A stretch of DNA of 64,000 nt, taken from Alicyclobacillus sp. Its GTDB lineage: Bacteria; Bacillota; Bacilli; Alicyclobacillales; Alicyclobacillaceae. The stretch is taken from NCBI RefSeq assembly GCF_023511815.1, contig NZ_JAIMAV010000006.1, positions 1 through 64,000 of the forward strand, written 5' to 3'. The notes beneath the pieces are model-generated. The model saw nothing but the letters and a program-made list of their open reading frames with translations. It ran no database searches and had not been told where the DNA came from. Below are positions 6,394 to 14,975 of this stretch, one piece after another. The position numbers were made by a program, and so were the translations under genes. Position 1 is the first letter of the stretch, and each line of letters opens with the position of its first letter.

Positions 6394-8136
6394 CTAGCTG
6401 CGGTCCGCGGCGTCCCGATACAGGGGCAGGGAGACGGTGAACGTGGTCCCGGAGCCGAGCCGGCTTTCCACCATCACGTCCCCCTGGTGTTCCAACACGA
6501 TGTGACGGGTGATGGCCAGCCCCAATCCGGTCCCCGCCGTCCCACGCGTGCGCGCCTTGTCCGCCTTGTAAAACCGTTCCCAGATGTAAGGCAGGTCCTC
6601 GGGCGGGATCCCGGTGCCCGTGTCCCGCACGCGGACCCGCGCGTGATGCGGACTCGCCGCGACTTCCATCCGAATGGCCCCACCCTCCGGTGTGTGGCGG
6701 ATGGCGTTGTCCACCAGATTGGTGAAGACCTGTTCCAACCGATCCGGGTCCCCCCACACCCACACGGGCGTTCCTGGGACCGACACGTGAAGGTGGATCC
6801 CGCGATCCGACGCGAGGGTCTGAAACTTGCGGCTCACACGGCGAACGACGGAGACCAGGTCCACCTGTTCAAACTCCATATGAAACTGGCCCGACTCCAG
6901 TTGCGCCAAATTCAGAAGGTCGTTGACGAGCCGTTTCATCCGCAGGGTCTCGTCGTGGATGATCCACGCCAGCTCCCGCCGCTGTTCCGGGTCATCGCCG
7001 AACTCGTCGAGCAGCGCCTCCGCGTAGCCCTGCATCATGCTCAGCGGGGTGCGCAGCTCATGCGAAACATTCGCCACGAAATCCTTCCGGAGCCGGTCCA
7101 ATCGCCGCTCCTCGGTCACATCCCGCAGCACCGCGACCGTCCCCCGGACGGTCTGCCCGTCGGACGTGTACAGTGGCGTGGTGGTGACCACCATCTGCCG
7201 CCCCTGCACCATCAGCTCCTCGGCGCGCGTCTCCTTGGTCTCCTGCACGTATCGGGCGATCCGCTGAAGCGGCTCGGGCAAACGCGTCACTTCGGGCACC
7301 CCGCGTTCGGCCAGTGCCCACTGGCTCAGCACGCGCTGTGCGGGCGGATTCATCAGCGTGACATAGCCGTCGAGGTCCCCGGCAACCACCCCGTCGCGCA
7401 GAGAGGACAGAATGCTCGACACCTGGTACTTCTCCTGGGTCAGCGCGGCGATGGTCCTCTCCAGCTCGTTCGCCAGGGCATTGAAGGTCCGCCCCAATCG
7501 CCCGACCTCATCGGTCGTCACCACCTCAATCTTGCCGCTGAAGTTGCCCCTGGCCATCAGTTCCGCGGCGCGGTTCATCTGGATCAGCGGCCGGGACAGA
7601 TTTTTCGACACAACAAAGGCGAGCCCCGTGGTCAACAGGACCCCCAACGCCATGGCGAACAGGATCAGATTGCGCATTCGTTGCAACGGATCATGCAGAA
7701 CGCTCATCCGCTGCCGGACCTCGAGCAGGCCCGGTTCCGTTCCCGGGATGAGCGTGTACACCGCGACCGTATCCACGCCGCCCACCGGCCCGCGGACGGT
7801 GACGGTCTGGCCGGACCACAGGGCGTGCTGTTGGTCCGGAGTGAGGCGCTGATAAACGGGCAACCCGCCGTCCTGGCCGGACAGAGGGCGGTAGATGGAG
7901 ATGCGGGCCTGCTGGACGTCCGCCAGCTGGGTGGCGATGTGCCCCGCCGTGGCATCGTCATTGTCGAGGACGAGCATCTTCACGCTCGATGCCAATCGGG
8001 TGAGCTCGCTGACCTGTTGCTCATACACGTAGCTGTCGAACACCTGTTGAAGCAGCAGCGACAAAAGCGCCAACACCAACACGACCATCCCGACGATGGT
8101 CAACCACAGCTTGGCGACGATGCTGTTGCGAATCAC
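6394..8136 (-). CDS. resE: Sensor histidine kinase ResE-like
   Basis: A 580-residue membrane sensor kinase. Order: membrane helix (about 10-30), extracytoplasmic sensing region, second helix (157-177), HAMP (178-230), PAS (about 235-345), HisKA with phosphoacceptor His359 in SHELRTP, and HATPase_c with N-box LVDNAIRHTPEGG, G1 DTGTGIP and G2 GTGLGLAI. Its gene overlaps the response regulator gene by four bases (GTGA). The position next to rluB/spmAB and the architecture match ResE, which in B. subtilis responds to respiratory state and nitric oxide and controls respiratory genes; the closely related PhoR/WalK families cannot be fully excluded. Confidence 0.88.
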   Translation of the reverse strand: MIRNSIVAKLWLTIVGMVVLVLALLSLLLQQVFDSYVYEQQVSELTRLASSVKMLVLDNDDATAGHIATQLADVQQARISIYRPLSGQDGGLPVYQRLTPDQQHALWSGQTVTVRGPVGGVDTVAVYTLIPGTEPGLLEVRQRMSVLHDPLQRMRNLILFAMALGVLLTTGLAFVVSKNLSRPLIQMNRAAELMARGNFSGKIEVVTTDEVGRLGRTFNALANELERTIAALTQEKYQVSSILSSLRDGVVAGDLDGYVTLMNPPAQRVLSQWALAERGVPEVTRLPEPLQRIARYVQETKETRAEELMVQGRQMVVTTTPLYTSDGQTVRGTVAVLRDVTEERRLDRLRKDFVANVSHELRTPLSMMQGYAEALLDEFGDDPEQRRELAWIIHDETLRMKRLVNDLLNLAQLESGQFHMEFEQVDLVSVVRRVSRKFQTLASDRGIHLHVSVPGTPVWVWGDPDRLEQVFTNLVDNAIRHTPEGGAIRMEVAASPHHARVRVRDTGTGIPPEDLPYIWERFYKADKARTRGTAGTGLGLAITRHIVLEHQGDVMVESRLGSGTTFTVSLPLYRDAADRS

Positions 8137-8840
8137 GATCCGACCTCAAACTTGTAGCCCACACCCCAGACGGTGACGATGTACTGGCTGACCCGTTCCG
8201 AGACATGGCCCAACTTCTCGCGCAACCGCTTCACATGGGTGTCGACCGTGCGTTGGTCTCCGTAGAACTGGTAATTCCACACATCCCGCAGCAGCTCCTC
8301 CCGCGTGAACACGCGCTCCGGCCGCTGGGCCATGTACACCAAGAGATCGAATTCTTTCGGGGTGAGACTGACCTCCTGGCCGGACACCTCCACCCGCCGG
8401 GCGTCGACGCGGATCTCGAGCTCTGGAAAGGAGAGGATCTGCTGCAGGTCATTGCGCAGGTACTCCTGGTCCCCCGTGCGCTTGAGCAACGCCTTGACCC
8501 GCATCACCAGTTCCCGGGGGCTGAAGGGTTTGACGACGTAGTCGTCCGCCCCCAGTTCAAACCCGTGAATTCGCTGCGTCTCATCCCCAGCCGCCGTCAG
8601 CATGATGATCGGCACCTGGGAATGCTGCCGCACGTGCGCGCACACGTCGCGCCCGTCCATGCCCGGCAACATCAGATCCAGGATCACGCATTGGTATGAA
8701 CGGCTGAGAATGAGATCCAGCGCCTGTTTTCCATCCTCCGCCTCTTCGACCGAAAACCCGCTGCGCTCGAGATACATCCGAACCAAACGGCGAATCCGCT
8801 CTTCGTCATCCACCACCAGAACCCGCGGTTGGGCCTGCAT
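8133..8840 (-). CDS. resD: OmpR-family response regulator ResD-like
   Basis: A 235-residue two-domain regulator: receiver domain with acidic pocket DDE (11-13), phosphorylatable Asp55 in ILDLMLPGMDG, conserved Thr and Lys (VKPFSPREL), then a winged-helix DNA-binding domain (SLTPKEFDLLVYM ... DQRTVDTHVKRLREKLG). ATG at 8840 follows GGGAGGTGTCGGC; the frame opens slightly earlier at 8864. It is translationally coupled to the kinase gene. In Bacillus the ResDE system activates cytochrome biogenesis and respiration genes. The usual upstream resABC genes are missing here. Confidence 0.9.
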   Translation of the reverse strand: MQAQPRVLVVDDEERIRRLVRMYLERSGFSVEEAEDGKQALDLILSRSYQCVILDLMLPGMDGRDVCAHVRQHSQVPIIMLTAAGDETQRIHGFELGADDYVVKPFSPRELVMRVKALLKRTGDQEYLRNDLQQILSFPELEIRVDARRVEVSGQEVSLTPKEFDLLVYMAQRPERVFTREELLRDVWNYQFYGDQRTVDTHVKRLREKLGHVSERVSQYIVTVWGVGYKFEVGS

Positions 8841-8968
8841 GCCGACACCTCCCGGTTCGTTCAAATCCCATTATGCCTTGGGCTTGTTCGAACCGGCAAC
8901 TGTCCGGCAGGGAAAGGACTTCCGCCGGCCCTCGCCGCCCCGAATCCAGGAGGCGGGGCTGGAATGGT

Positions 8969-9460
8969 TCATCGAACGTCCGGCCAAACCCGTTCCACCA
9001 TGGAACGGAGATTGCTCCACACCGCGTCCACCGGCCGGCCCGCCGCCAGGTCGGACGCGAAGTCGCGCAGGTGGTGGTACACGTCCGGATTGGCGCTGAC
9101 CAACACCCGGCGAAGCCCGGGATGCGCCGCCTTGGCCGTGCGAATGATGGACTGCTTGGTCTCCTCCGCCAGACCGGCGTGGGTGCCGCCCGCCAGCTCC
9201 ACGCCGATGTACGCCGTGTCGCCCGCCACCAGCACCGCGGCTCGGCGCACGCCGGGGATTCGCGCCACCCGGTCCGCGACCCGCTGCTCGGCCTGGAGCC
9301 GGCCATCGGCCGGACGCGTGCGAGCCGTCAGATTGGGGGTGTGCAGCGCTTCCGCGGCGGTTCCCGTCCCGCGATTCACCGCCATCCAGGGAGCCGTGCA
9401 TCCCGCACAGAGGGCGGAGGCGACCACCGCCCCACCCAAGGTTGTGATCCATCGCCGCAT
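8969..9460 (-). CDS. YhcN/YlaJ-family sporulation lipoprotein
   Basis: A 163-residue lipoprotein: a signal peptide ends in the lipobox LCAGC (lipidated Cys about residue 21). The mature part has the YhcN/YlaJ pattern QRVADRVARIPGVRRAAVLVAGDTAYIGVEL, split here over the typical BON-like beta-alpha-beta fold, then ETKQSIIRTAKAAHPGLRRVLVSANPDV. Family members are found in the inner membrane of spores and affect germination. ATG at 9460 is preceded by GGAGGAAGGAG. It occupies the place between rluB and resD where Bacillus subtilis has resABC. Confidence 0.8.
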   Translation of the reverse strand: MRRWITTLGGAVVASALCAGCTAPWMAVNRGTGTAAEALHTPNLTARTRPADGRLQAEQRVADRVARIPGVRRAAVLVAGDTAYIGVELAGGTHAGLAEETKQSIIRTAKAAHPGLRRVLVSANPDVYHHLRDFASDLAAGRPVDAVWSNLRSMVERVWPDVR

Positions 9461-9559
9461 GACACCACACTCCTTCCTCCGGTAGGATCTCCTCCCGCGG
9501 AAGGTTCATGCGCGGCGTCCTGGGAGCCGCCGCCCTTCCAACGCATGGGCTTCCGCGGC

Positions 9560-10387
9560 TCAGCGCGGCCTGCGCGGCCCCGGCCGTCGCGCCCCGCGGC
9601 GGGCCTGTCCGGTCAGGGACTTGCCCGCGCCGGCCCCCTCCGGGACATCGAAGGGGTATGGAGGGGCGGCGAGATCGACCGAAGCGTACAGAGCGGCCCA
9701 TTCCTCCGGCGTGAGCGGGCGCCACCGCCCGGGCGGCAGATTCCCGAGCACCAGAGGACCAAAGGCCACCCGCTTGAGCCGCTTGACCGGATACCCGATG
9801 GCCTCCATCATCCGTCGCACCTGCCTGTTTCTTCCTTCGTGGATGGTCAGCTCCAGGACGGACTCGACGGGGTGCAGCCGCAGGGCCCGCACCTGCGCAG
9901 GTTGCGTCGGTCCATCCTCGAGCGGGATGCCTCGCCGCAGCCGTTCCAACTCGGACCGTTCCGGCATGCCCACCACCGTCACCCGATAGGTCTTGTCCAC
10001 ATGGTGTGCCGGGTGCAGCAACCGATGCGTCAGTTCCCCGTCGTTGGTCAGCAACAGAAGACCACTCGAGTCGTAGTCCAGGCGACCCACCGGATAGAGG
10101 CGTGCGTCCACGCCGGTGATGAGGTCGAGGACCGTCCGCCTCCCCTGCGGATCGCGCACCGTTGTCACGTACGACGTCGGCTTGTGCAGCAAAATGCACA
10201 CGGGACGCTCCCGGTTGACGGGGCGCCCGTCCACCGCAATCTCGTGGAGATCGGGATCGACCTTGGTGCCGAGCTCCGTCACCACCACCCCATCGACGGT
10301 CACCCGCCCCTCGGCAATCAGAGATTCGCACCGGCGGCGCGACGCGACGCCGGCTCTCGCCAGGACTTTTTGCAAACGCTCTTCCAT
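9560..10387 (-). CDS. rluB: 23S rRNA pseudouridine synthase B
   Basis: A 275-residue RluB/RsuA-family enzyme that converts a uridine of 23S rRNA helix 89/90 (E. coli U2605) to pseudouridine. N-terminal S4 domain (ERLQKVLARAGVASRRRCESLI), then the catalytic domain with Asp in VGRLDYDSSGLLLLTNDG, and ENRNRQVRRM-like GRNRQVRRMMEAIG. A basic tail rich in Arg and Pro follows. ATG at 10387 has AGGAG eight bases upstream; the longer open frame is not needed. It follows spmA-spmB as in Bacillus. Confidence 0.93.
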   Translation of the reverse strand: MEERLQKVLARAGVASRRRCESLIAEGRVTVDGVVVTELGTKVDPDLHEIAVDGRPVNRERPVCILLHKPTSYVTTVRDPQGRRTVLDLITGVDARLYPVGRLDYDSSGLLLLTNDGELTHRLLHPAHHVDKTYRVTVVGMPERSELERLRRGIPLEDGPTQPAQVRALRLHPVESVLELTIHEGRNRQVRRMMEAIGYPVKRLKRVAFGPLVLGNLPPGRWRPLTPEEWAALYASVDLAAPPYPFDVPEGAGAGKSLTGQARRGARRPGPRRPR

Positions 10388-10464
10388 GACCACGGCTCCT
10401 GTCTGTCCGCTTCCATGCCAACCATTATACGCCGGTGGCCCAATCGTCATCCAGCCCTGCGCCT

Positions 10465-11019
10465 TCACGGCCCCGGCATCGGTCCCATCAATAACCGCAC
10501 GGCGATCACGCTGCCGATCACGCTGGCCAGATCGGCGAGCAGGCCAACCTTGAGCGCGTACCGGATGTTTTTGATCCCCACACTGCCGAAGTAGACCGTG
10601 ATCACGTAGAGCGTGGTGTCGGAGGCCGCCTGAAGGGTCGACGCCAACTGACCGACCCAAGAATCGGGACCGAACCGGGGATCCTGGAAGATATCCTTCA
10701 GAAACGCGAGTGAACCGGTGCTGCTGATGGGACGCAACAGGGCCATCGGCACCACCTCGGGCGGCAGGTGAAACCAGTGCGCCACCGGTGCGAGCAGCCC
10801 CACCAGCAATCCCATCGCCCCCGACGCGCTGAACACCTGCACGGCGACCATCATCGCGATGAGGTGTGGGATGAGGCGGATGGACGTCCCGAATCCTGCC
10901 TTGGCCCCGTCGACGAACGCGTTGTAGATCGAGACTCGGCGGATGTATCCGTTGACCAGCACCAGGGCGATGAGCAGCGGGAGCAACCACGTCGAGACCG
11001 CCGACAGAACCTCCTGCAT
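10465..11019 (-). CDS. spmB: Spore maturation protein B
   Basis: A 184-residue membrane protein of the nucleoside-recognition (Gate) family. Hydrophobic helices at about 8-27, 48-68, 72-90, 125-148 and 160-180; conserved AKAGFGTSIRLIPHLI and LLRPISSTGSLA segments. SpmA and SpmB act in the mother cell in late spore dehydration and heat resistance. Start ATG at 11019 overlaps the spmA stop by one base, so the two are translationally coupled. Confidence 0.93.
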   Translation of the reverse strand: MQEVLSAVSTWLLPLLIALVLVNGYIRRVSIYNAFVDGAKAGFGTSIRLIPHLIAMMVAVQVFSASGAMGLLVGLLAPVAHWFHLPPEVVPMALLRPISSTGSLAFLKDIFQDPRFGPDSWVGQLASTLQAASDTTLYVITVYFGSVGIKNIRYALKVGLLADLASVIGSVIAVRLLMGPMPGP

Positions 11020-11609
11020 CAGGACCGCCCCCGTTTCGACCAGGCACGAAACAAACGATCCAGGATCACCGCGGCGACGGTGCCGAAGCACGTGGCGAGC
11101 AGCGTCGTGCCGACGATGGCGGTCGGATCGGCCGAGTGGCTCTGCATCCGGACGGCGATCACGGTGGTCGGAATCAGCGTGATGCTGGCGGTGTTGATGG
11201 CCAACAGGGTGCACATGGCGTCGCTCGCCGTCTCCTTGTCCTCATTCAAACTCTGCAACTCCTGCATGGCCTTGAGCCCGAGCGGGGTGGCCGCGTTGCC
11301 GAGGCCGAGGATGTTCGCGCTCATGTTGGCCAGAATGGACCCCATGGCCGGATGGTCCGGAGGCACGGAAGGATACAGAAAGCGCCCCACCGGACGCAGG
11401 CAGCGCGTCAGCCAATCCACCAGACCGCCCAGTTCGGCGATGCGCATCAGCCCCAACCACAGCGAGATGACGCTGACCAGCGCGATCGCGAGGGCCACAC
11501 CCGTCTCCGCCCCGCCGAGCACCGCCGACGCGACCGCCTGCATGCGCCCTGTGAATGCGGCCGTCACCACGCCAGCGACAAAGAGGATCAACCAGATCAG
11601 ATCAATCAA
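11019..11609 (-). CDS. spmA: Spore maturation protein A
   Basis: A 196-residue membrane protein with Gate-family motifs SLWLGLMRIAE, PDHPAMGSILANMSANILGLGNAATPLG (given as consecutive conserved segments) and LAINTASITLIPTTVIAVR. The TTG at 11609, eight bases after GCAGGGGG, is the probable start since the only earlier starts lack a ribosome binding site. It partners SpmB. A strong intrinsic terminator lies about 80 bp upstream, so the spm-rluB transcript appears to start in the 11610-11688 gap. In Bacillus subtilis dacB precedes spmA; here it does not. Confidence 0.92.
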   Translation of the reverse strand: MIDLIWLILFVAGVVTAAFTGRMQAVASAVLGGAETGVALAIALVSVISLWLGLMRIAELGGLVDWLTRCLRPVGRFLYPSVPPDHPAMGSILANMSANILGLGNAATPLGLKAMQELQSLNEDKETASDAMCTLLAINTASITLIPTTVIAVRMQSHSADPTAIVGTTLLATCFGTVAAVILDRLFRAWSKRGRS

Positions 11610-11688
11610 GCCGACACCCCCTGCAGAGCGCTCCTCTCTGCATGGATATGCCGGCTCACCCCGGGATAGGACAACCGTGACGGGCATC

Positions 11689-11716
11689 AAAAAGGCGGCC
11701 GGTGTTGCCGGCCGCC
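11689..11716 (-). terminator. Intrinsic terminator after gerW
   Basis: On the minus strand GGCGGCCGG (11716-11708) and CCGGCCGCC (11702-11694) form a perfect 9-bp GC stem with a 5-base loop followed by TTTTT (11693-11689). It lies directly after the gerW stop and would end the scpA-to-gerW transcript. Confidence 0.85.
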
Positions 11717-11719
11717 GGG

Positions 11720-12160
11720 TCACATCGGCTTTTCAGCTGGCGGAGTTCCGGACGGGCGTTCTTTCCCTCCGTCCCCTTTGAGCAGCCCCTGGATCTTTTC
11801 CACCACCACGGGGGCCATGTCAATCAGGCGGTCGTACAGCTGGTTCTGATGATCGGCCGACAGCAGGCGCACCCCGCCGGTTTTGCTCACGATGAGGAAT
11901 CCGATGGGGTTGATGGACACACCGCCCCCGGAACCGCCGCCGAACGGAAACCCGTTTCCACCGCCACCACCGGACTTTCCGTCCGTGTCCGCCTGGAACT
12001 CACTTCCACCCGCCGCGAAACCGAAGCCCACCCTGCTGACCGGCAGGATCACCGTTCCATCCGGCGTCTCAACCGGATCGCCGATGATGGTGTTGACGTC
12101 GACCATCCCGCGAATGTTCTCCATGGCCGTCTTCATCAGGCCCTGAATGGGGTGTTCCAT
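11720..12160 (-). CDS. gerW: GerW/YtfJ-family spore protein
   Basis: A 146-residue protein beginning MEHPIQGLMKTAMENIRGMVDVNTIIG with TVILPVSRVGFGFAAGG, a Gly-rich low-complexity middle (GGGGGNGFPFGGGSGGG) and VSINPIGFLIVSK, the characteristic YtfJ pattern. In Bacillus subtilis GerW (YtfJ) is a forespore-expressed protein needed for L-alanine germination. ATG at 12160 follows GGAGGAGGCGAGCGC. As in Bacillus, its partner upstream is a DUF2953 (YtfI-like) gene, here overlapping. A strong terminator follows. Confidence 0.88.
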   Translation of the reverse strand: MEHPIQGLMKTAMENIRGMVDVNTIIGDPVETPDGTVILPVSRVGFGFAAGGSEFQADTDGKSGGGGGNGFPFGGGSGGGVSINPIGFLIVSKTGGVRLLSADHQNQLYDRLIDMAPVVVEKIQGLLKGDGGKERPSGTPPAEKPM

Positions 12161-12803
12161 GCGCTCGCCTCCTCCTCCATGCCCGGACCACACCGATGCC
12201 GCCCACGATAGCATAACCGGCCCGCACCCACAGTATGCAGCGCAGGTGGGACGCGAAGTCCCGATTCTGGAAATCGGGTTCAATGCGAAGGTCAGCCCGA
12301 GTCTGCATTCGGACGTGCGCCGAGAACCAGCCGACGAGCGTCCCCGCCGCCGCCCACGCGGCGCCGCAGGCCACCCCGGTTGCAGGGGCGTCGCCCGCGC
12401 CGATCCGCATGCGCCAAGTCAGCTCCTCGACGTGGGTTTGGTGCAACACGTAGGTCACCTGGCGCAGGATGCTCTGAAGCACACGGCTCCAGCGATGCCA
12501 GTTGCGCACGATGTGCTCCACCTCGCCGCGGGTCAGAAAGGTGGACTCGTGCGAACCGCCATCCACCGCGGGGCGCCGGTGGCGAAAACGCACCGCGGGG
12601 CCGTCATCCGTCTGCGGCGTGTCCACCGCAACCAGGGTGCGCTCGTACCGAATCAGTCCGAACAGCGTGCTGATCTTGAGGACGGCGTCGGTGTCGCCCC
12701 GCTGCTGGGTCCACTCGACCGTGACGCGGACGGGCTGCCACAGACCGATGACCGCCAGCGCCACGACCGCCGCGATGACAATGACAGCCCATAGAATCAA
12801 CAA
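12069..12803 (-). CDS. DUF2953 membrane protein (YtfI-like)
   Basis: A 244-residue protein: one N-terminal membrane helix (LILWAVIVIAAVVALAVIGL) then the DUF2953 domain (GLIRYERTLV ... AAWAAAGTLVGWFSAHV ... ADLRIEPDF). The family is the usual neighbour of GerW/YtfJ; function unknown. TTG at 12803 with AAAGGTGGGG upstream is preferred; an ATG at 12839 is the alternative. The reading frame runs 92 bp into gerW, giving a basic low-complexity tail (RRRRAHGTPHSG), an unusually long overlap that may mean the true end was altered by a frameshift. Confidence 0.75.
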   Translation of the reverse strand: MLILWAVIVIAAVVALAVIGLWQPVRVTVEWTQQRGDTDAVLKISTLFGLIRYERTLVAVDTPQTDDGPAVRFRHRRPAVDGGSHESTFLTRGEVEHIVRNWHRWSRVLQSILRQVTYVLHQTHVEELTWRMRIGAGDAPATGVACGAAWAAAGTLVGWFSAHVRMQTRADLRIEPDFQNRDFASHLRCILWVRAGYAIVGGIGVVRAWRRRRAHGTPHSGPDEDGHGEHSRDGRRQHHHRRSG

Positions 12804-12942
12804 AACCGCCCCACCTTTTTCCTGGAACGGTTCTAGCATACCCTGTCCATCTCCGGGTATTCGAGGATTCGGGCTGCGGTCTGTGCGTGCGGCCGGTCCG
12901 CGCCGCAGGCAACCCATGCCTCGCGGGACGTGCGGCTTGAGA

Positions 12943-13512
12943 TCAATCCCTGGGCCATGCGGGCGGCTTCTGAAACAAGGACAGCGCCGTCTCCTCCCCC
13001 GACTCCTCCGGCAGCGGCGGCAGGTCCTCCAGGCTTCGCAATCCGAAGGTCTGCAGGAACGTCTGCGTCGTCCCGTACAGAATCGGGCGCCCGGGCGCAT
13101 CCTGGCGGCCCACCTCCGCAATCAGGCGCCGGTGGACCAGGGTCTGAATCGCGCGGTCGGATTGCACCCCGCGCACGTGGTCAATCTCGAGGCGCGAGAT
13201 CGGTTGACGATACGCCACGATGGCCAGGACCTCCAAGGCCGCCGGGCTGAGGTGGGTCGACATCGGCGTCGCCGCCATCCGGCGCAGGTACACGGCGTGC
13301 TCCGGGCGGGTCACCAGCTGCCACGTCTGACCCAGCTCCATCACCTGCAGGCCGCTGCCGCGCTCATCGTACGCCGCCTGCAGCGCCCGGCACAAGGACC
13401 GGCATTCGTGCACCGGCAGCTGCAGGATGTCGGCCAGCTCCTCGTCCGTCAGTCCCTCGCTGCCGGCCGCAAACAGCACGGCCTCCAGGGCCCCCAACAT
13501 GGGCAGGATCAT
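12943..13512 (-). CDS. scpB: Segregation and condensation protein B
   Basis: A 189-residue ScpB with two winged-helix domains: GALEAVLFAAGSEGLTDEEL at the start, LSPAALEVLAIVAYRQPISR in the second domain and RGVQSDRAIQTLVHRRLI. ScpB is the kite subunit that, with ScpA, binds SMC to form the chromosome-condensing complex at the nucleoid. ATG at 13512 follows AAGGAGACGAGGC and overlaps the scpA stop by four bases. Scp subunits are therefore coupled. Confidence 0.94.
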   Translation of the reverse strand: MILPMLGALEAVLFAAGSEGLTDEELADILQLPVHECRSLCRALQAAYDERGSGLQVMELGQTWQLVTRPEHAVYLRRMAATPMSTHLSPAALEVLAIVAYRQPISRLEIDHVRGVQSDRAIQTLVHRRLIAEVGRQDAPGRPILYGTTQTFLQTFGLRSLEDLPPLPEESGEETALSLFQKPPAWPRD

Positions 13513-14246
13513 GCCTCGTCTCCTTCCTGTAAGGCGAGTACGATGTCCCCGAGCGGCTCCGGCTGCGAACACCGAACCATTCCCGACTTGACCAGCTCGA
13601 GCAATGCGAGAAACGCAGCCACCAAATGCCGCCGGGTCGGTGTGCGGCCAAAGAGATCAAAAAACGTCAAGCGCCGATAGGCGCGCAACTTCTCCAGCAG
13701 ACGCTCCATCTCCGCCTCCACCGAGATCACGGGTCCGTCGATGGTGGCCACCTGACGCTCCGGCGGAATGCGCTGCACCAACCGTCGATACGCGTCCACC
13801 AGTTGCCAGAGGTTCACGCCGGTCAACGGCGCGGGCTCCTGAGGGGCGAATTCGGCCAGATCCATGGGGGGCCGCGCGTACACCTGGCTCTGCAGGAGAT
13901 GGCGTTCCTTCAGGTGTTCGGCCGCCCACTTGCACCGCTGGTACTCCACCAGTTGGCGCACCAGCTCTTCGCGCGGGTCCGCCTCCGACTCCTCGTCGGG
14001 CTGGTCCGGCCGCGGCGTGCGGGGCAGCAACATCCGGCTCTTGATGGCCAACAGAGTCGCCGCCATCACCAGGAACTCACTGGCAATCTCGAGGGACAGC
14101 TCTTCCATCGTCTGCAGATAGGCCAAGTATTGATCCGTGATGGTGGCGATGGGGATGTCGTGGATGTTGATCTCCTGGGTCTGAATCAGATGAAGCAAGA
14201 GGTCCAGCGGTCCGGTGAACGATTCGAGAACCACTTCCAGCGCCAC
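13509..14246 (-). CDS. scpA: Segregation and condensation protein A
   Basis: A 245-residue kleisin. N-terminal SMC-binding region (FTGPLDLLLHLIQTQEINIHDIPI), the acidic central linker (QPDEESEADPREEL) and the C-terminal winged helix (TFFDLFGRTPTRRHLVAAFLALLELVKSG, cited by its parts). It bridges SMC heads together with ScpB. GTG at 14246 follows GGAGGGGTTCGT. Upstream lie an M50 protease gene and a spermidine-synthase-like gene in the same direction. Confidence 0.94.
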   Translation of the reverse strand: MALEVVLESFTGPLDLLLHLIQTQEINIHDIPIATITDQYLAYLQTMEELSLEIASEFLVMAATLLAIKSRMLLPRTPRPDQPDEESEADPREELVRQLVEYQRCKWAAEHLKERHLLQSQVYARPPMDLAEFAPQEPAPLTGVNLWQLVDAYRRLVQRIPPERQVATIDGPVISVEAEMERLLEKLRAYRRLTFFDLFGRTPTRRHLVAAFLALLELVKSGMVRCSQPEPLGDIVLALQEGDEA

Positions 14247-14261
14247 ACGAACCCCTCCGCG

Positions 14262-14912
14262 TCAAACCATCCAGGGTGCCAGCGCCAACCAGGACGCCAC
14301 CCAATTCAAGGCCGTCGAGAACAGCGGCAGGAACACCTGGTTGCGCAGGGGCGGAATGAGCACCAGGAGAAACAGGATGAACGGCCCGTACAGTTCCAAT
14401 CGGCTGTAACGGTATTCCAACCGGGGCGGCAACAGGCTGGCGACGATGCGCGAACCGTCCAACGGCGGAATGGGGATGAGGTTGAAGACGAACAGCGATA
14501 CGTTGACGATGAATCCCCACCACAGCAATTGCGTCAAAAAGTCGTTCCAGCTGATCTCGTCGACCATCGGGCGCGGGACGACGTGCATCAGGCCGCCGCA
14601 GACCGCCGCGAGGATCAGATTCGATACCGGTCCCGCCGCCGCCACCAGCAGCATGGCCCGGCGGGGATGCCGAAAGTTCGCTCCATTGACGGGAACCGGT
14701 TTCGCCCATCCGATGGGTGCGAACAGAATCATGATCAATCCGAGCGGCTCCAGATGGGCCACGGGATTGAGGGTGACCCGTCCCGCCACGCGCGCCGTCG
14801 GGTCTCCCATACGGTCGGCGGTGAGGGCGTGGGCGAATTCATGCACGGTTAAACTGATCACCACAGCCAAAAATTGAAATATGAAAGAAGGGCTGATGAT
14901 ATTCTGCAGCAA
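14262..14912 (-). CDS. Site-2 protease (M50) family metalloprotease, YwhC-like
   Basis: A 216-residue integral membrane zinc protease. HEFAH (active-site HExxH) in the first conserved helix, NPVAHLEPLG downstream and NLIPIPPLDGSR as third zinc-ligand motif. No PDZ or CBS domain, as in the short YwhC/SpoIVFB-like group. Such enzymes cleave membrane-embedded substrates; the substrate is not evident. TTG at 14912 follows AAAGGAG with an eight-base spacer. It is the usual upstream neighbour of scpA in several Bacillota. Confidence 0.88.
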   Translation of the reverse strand: MLQNIISPSFIFQFLAVVISLTVHEFAHALTADRMGDPTARVAGRVTLNPVAHLEPLGLIMILFAPIGWAKPVPVNGANFRHPRRAMLLVAAAGPVSNLILAAVCGGLMHVVPRPMVDEISWNDFLTQLLWWGFIVNVSLFVFNLIPIPPLDGSRIVASLLPPRLEYRYSRLELYGPFILFLLVLIPPLRNQVFLPLFSTALNWVASWLALAPWMV

Positions 14913-14975
14913 TCGGCCCGCTCCTTTGGCGAACGGCTGCCCGGCTCAGGCGCAATCCGCCGTGTTTGCCTCTCA

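Noticed and set aside
6160-8157. Long open frame (665 codons) on the + strand opposite resE
   Set aside because: It is antisense to a complete histidine kinase and its product is His/Arg/Pro-rich low-complexity; typical third-position shadow in GC-rich DNA.
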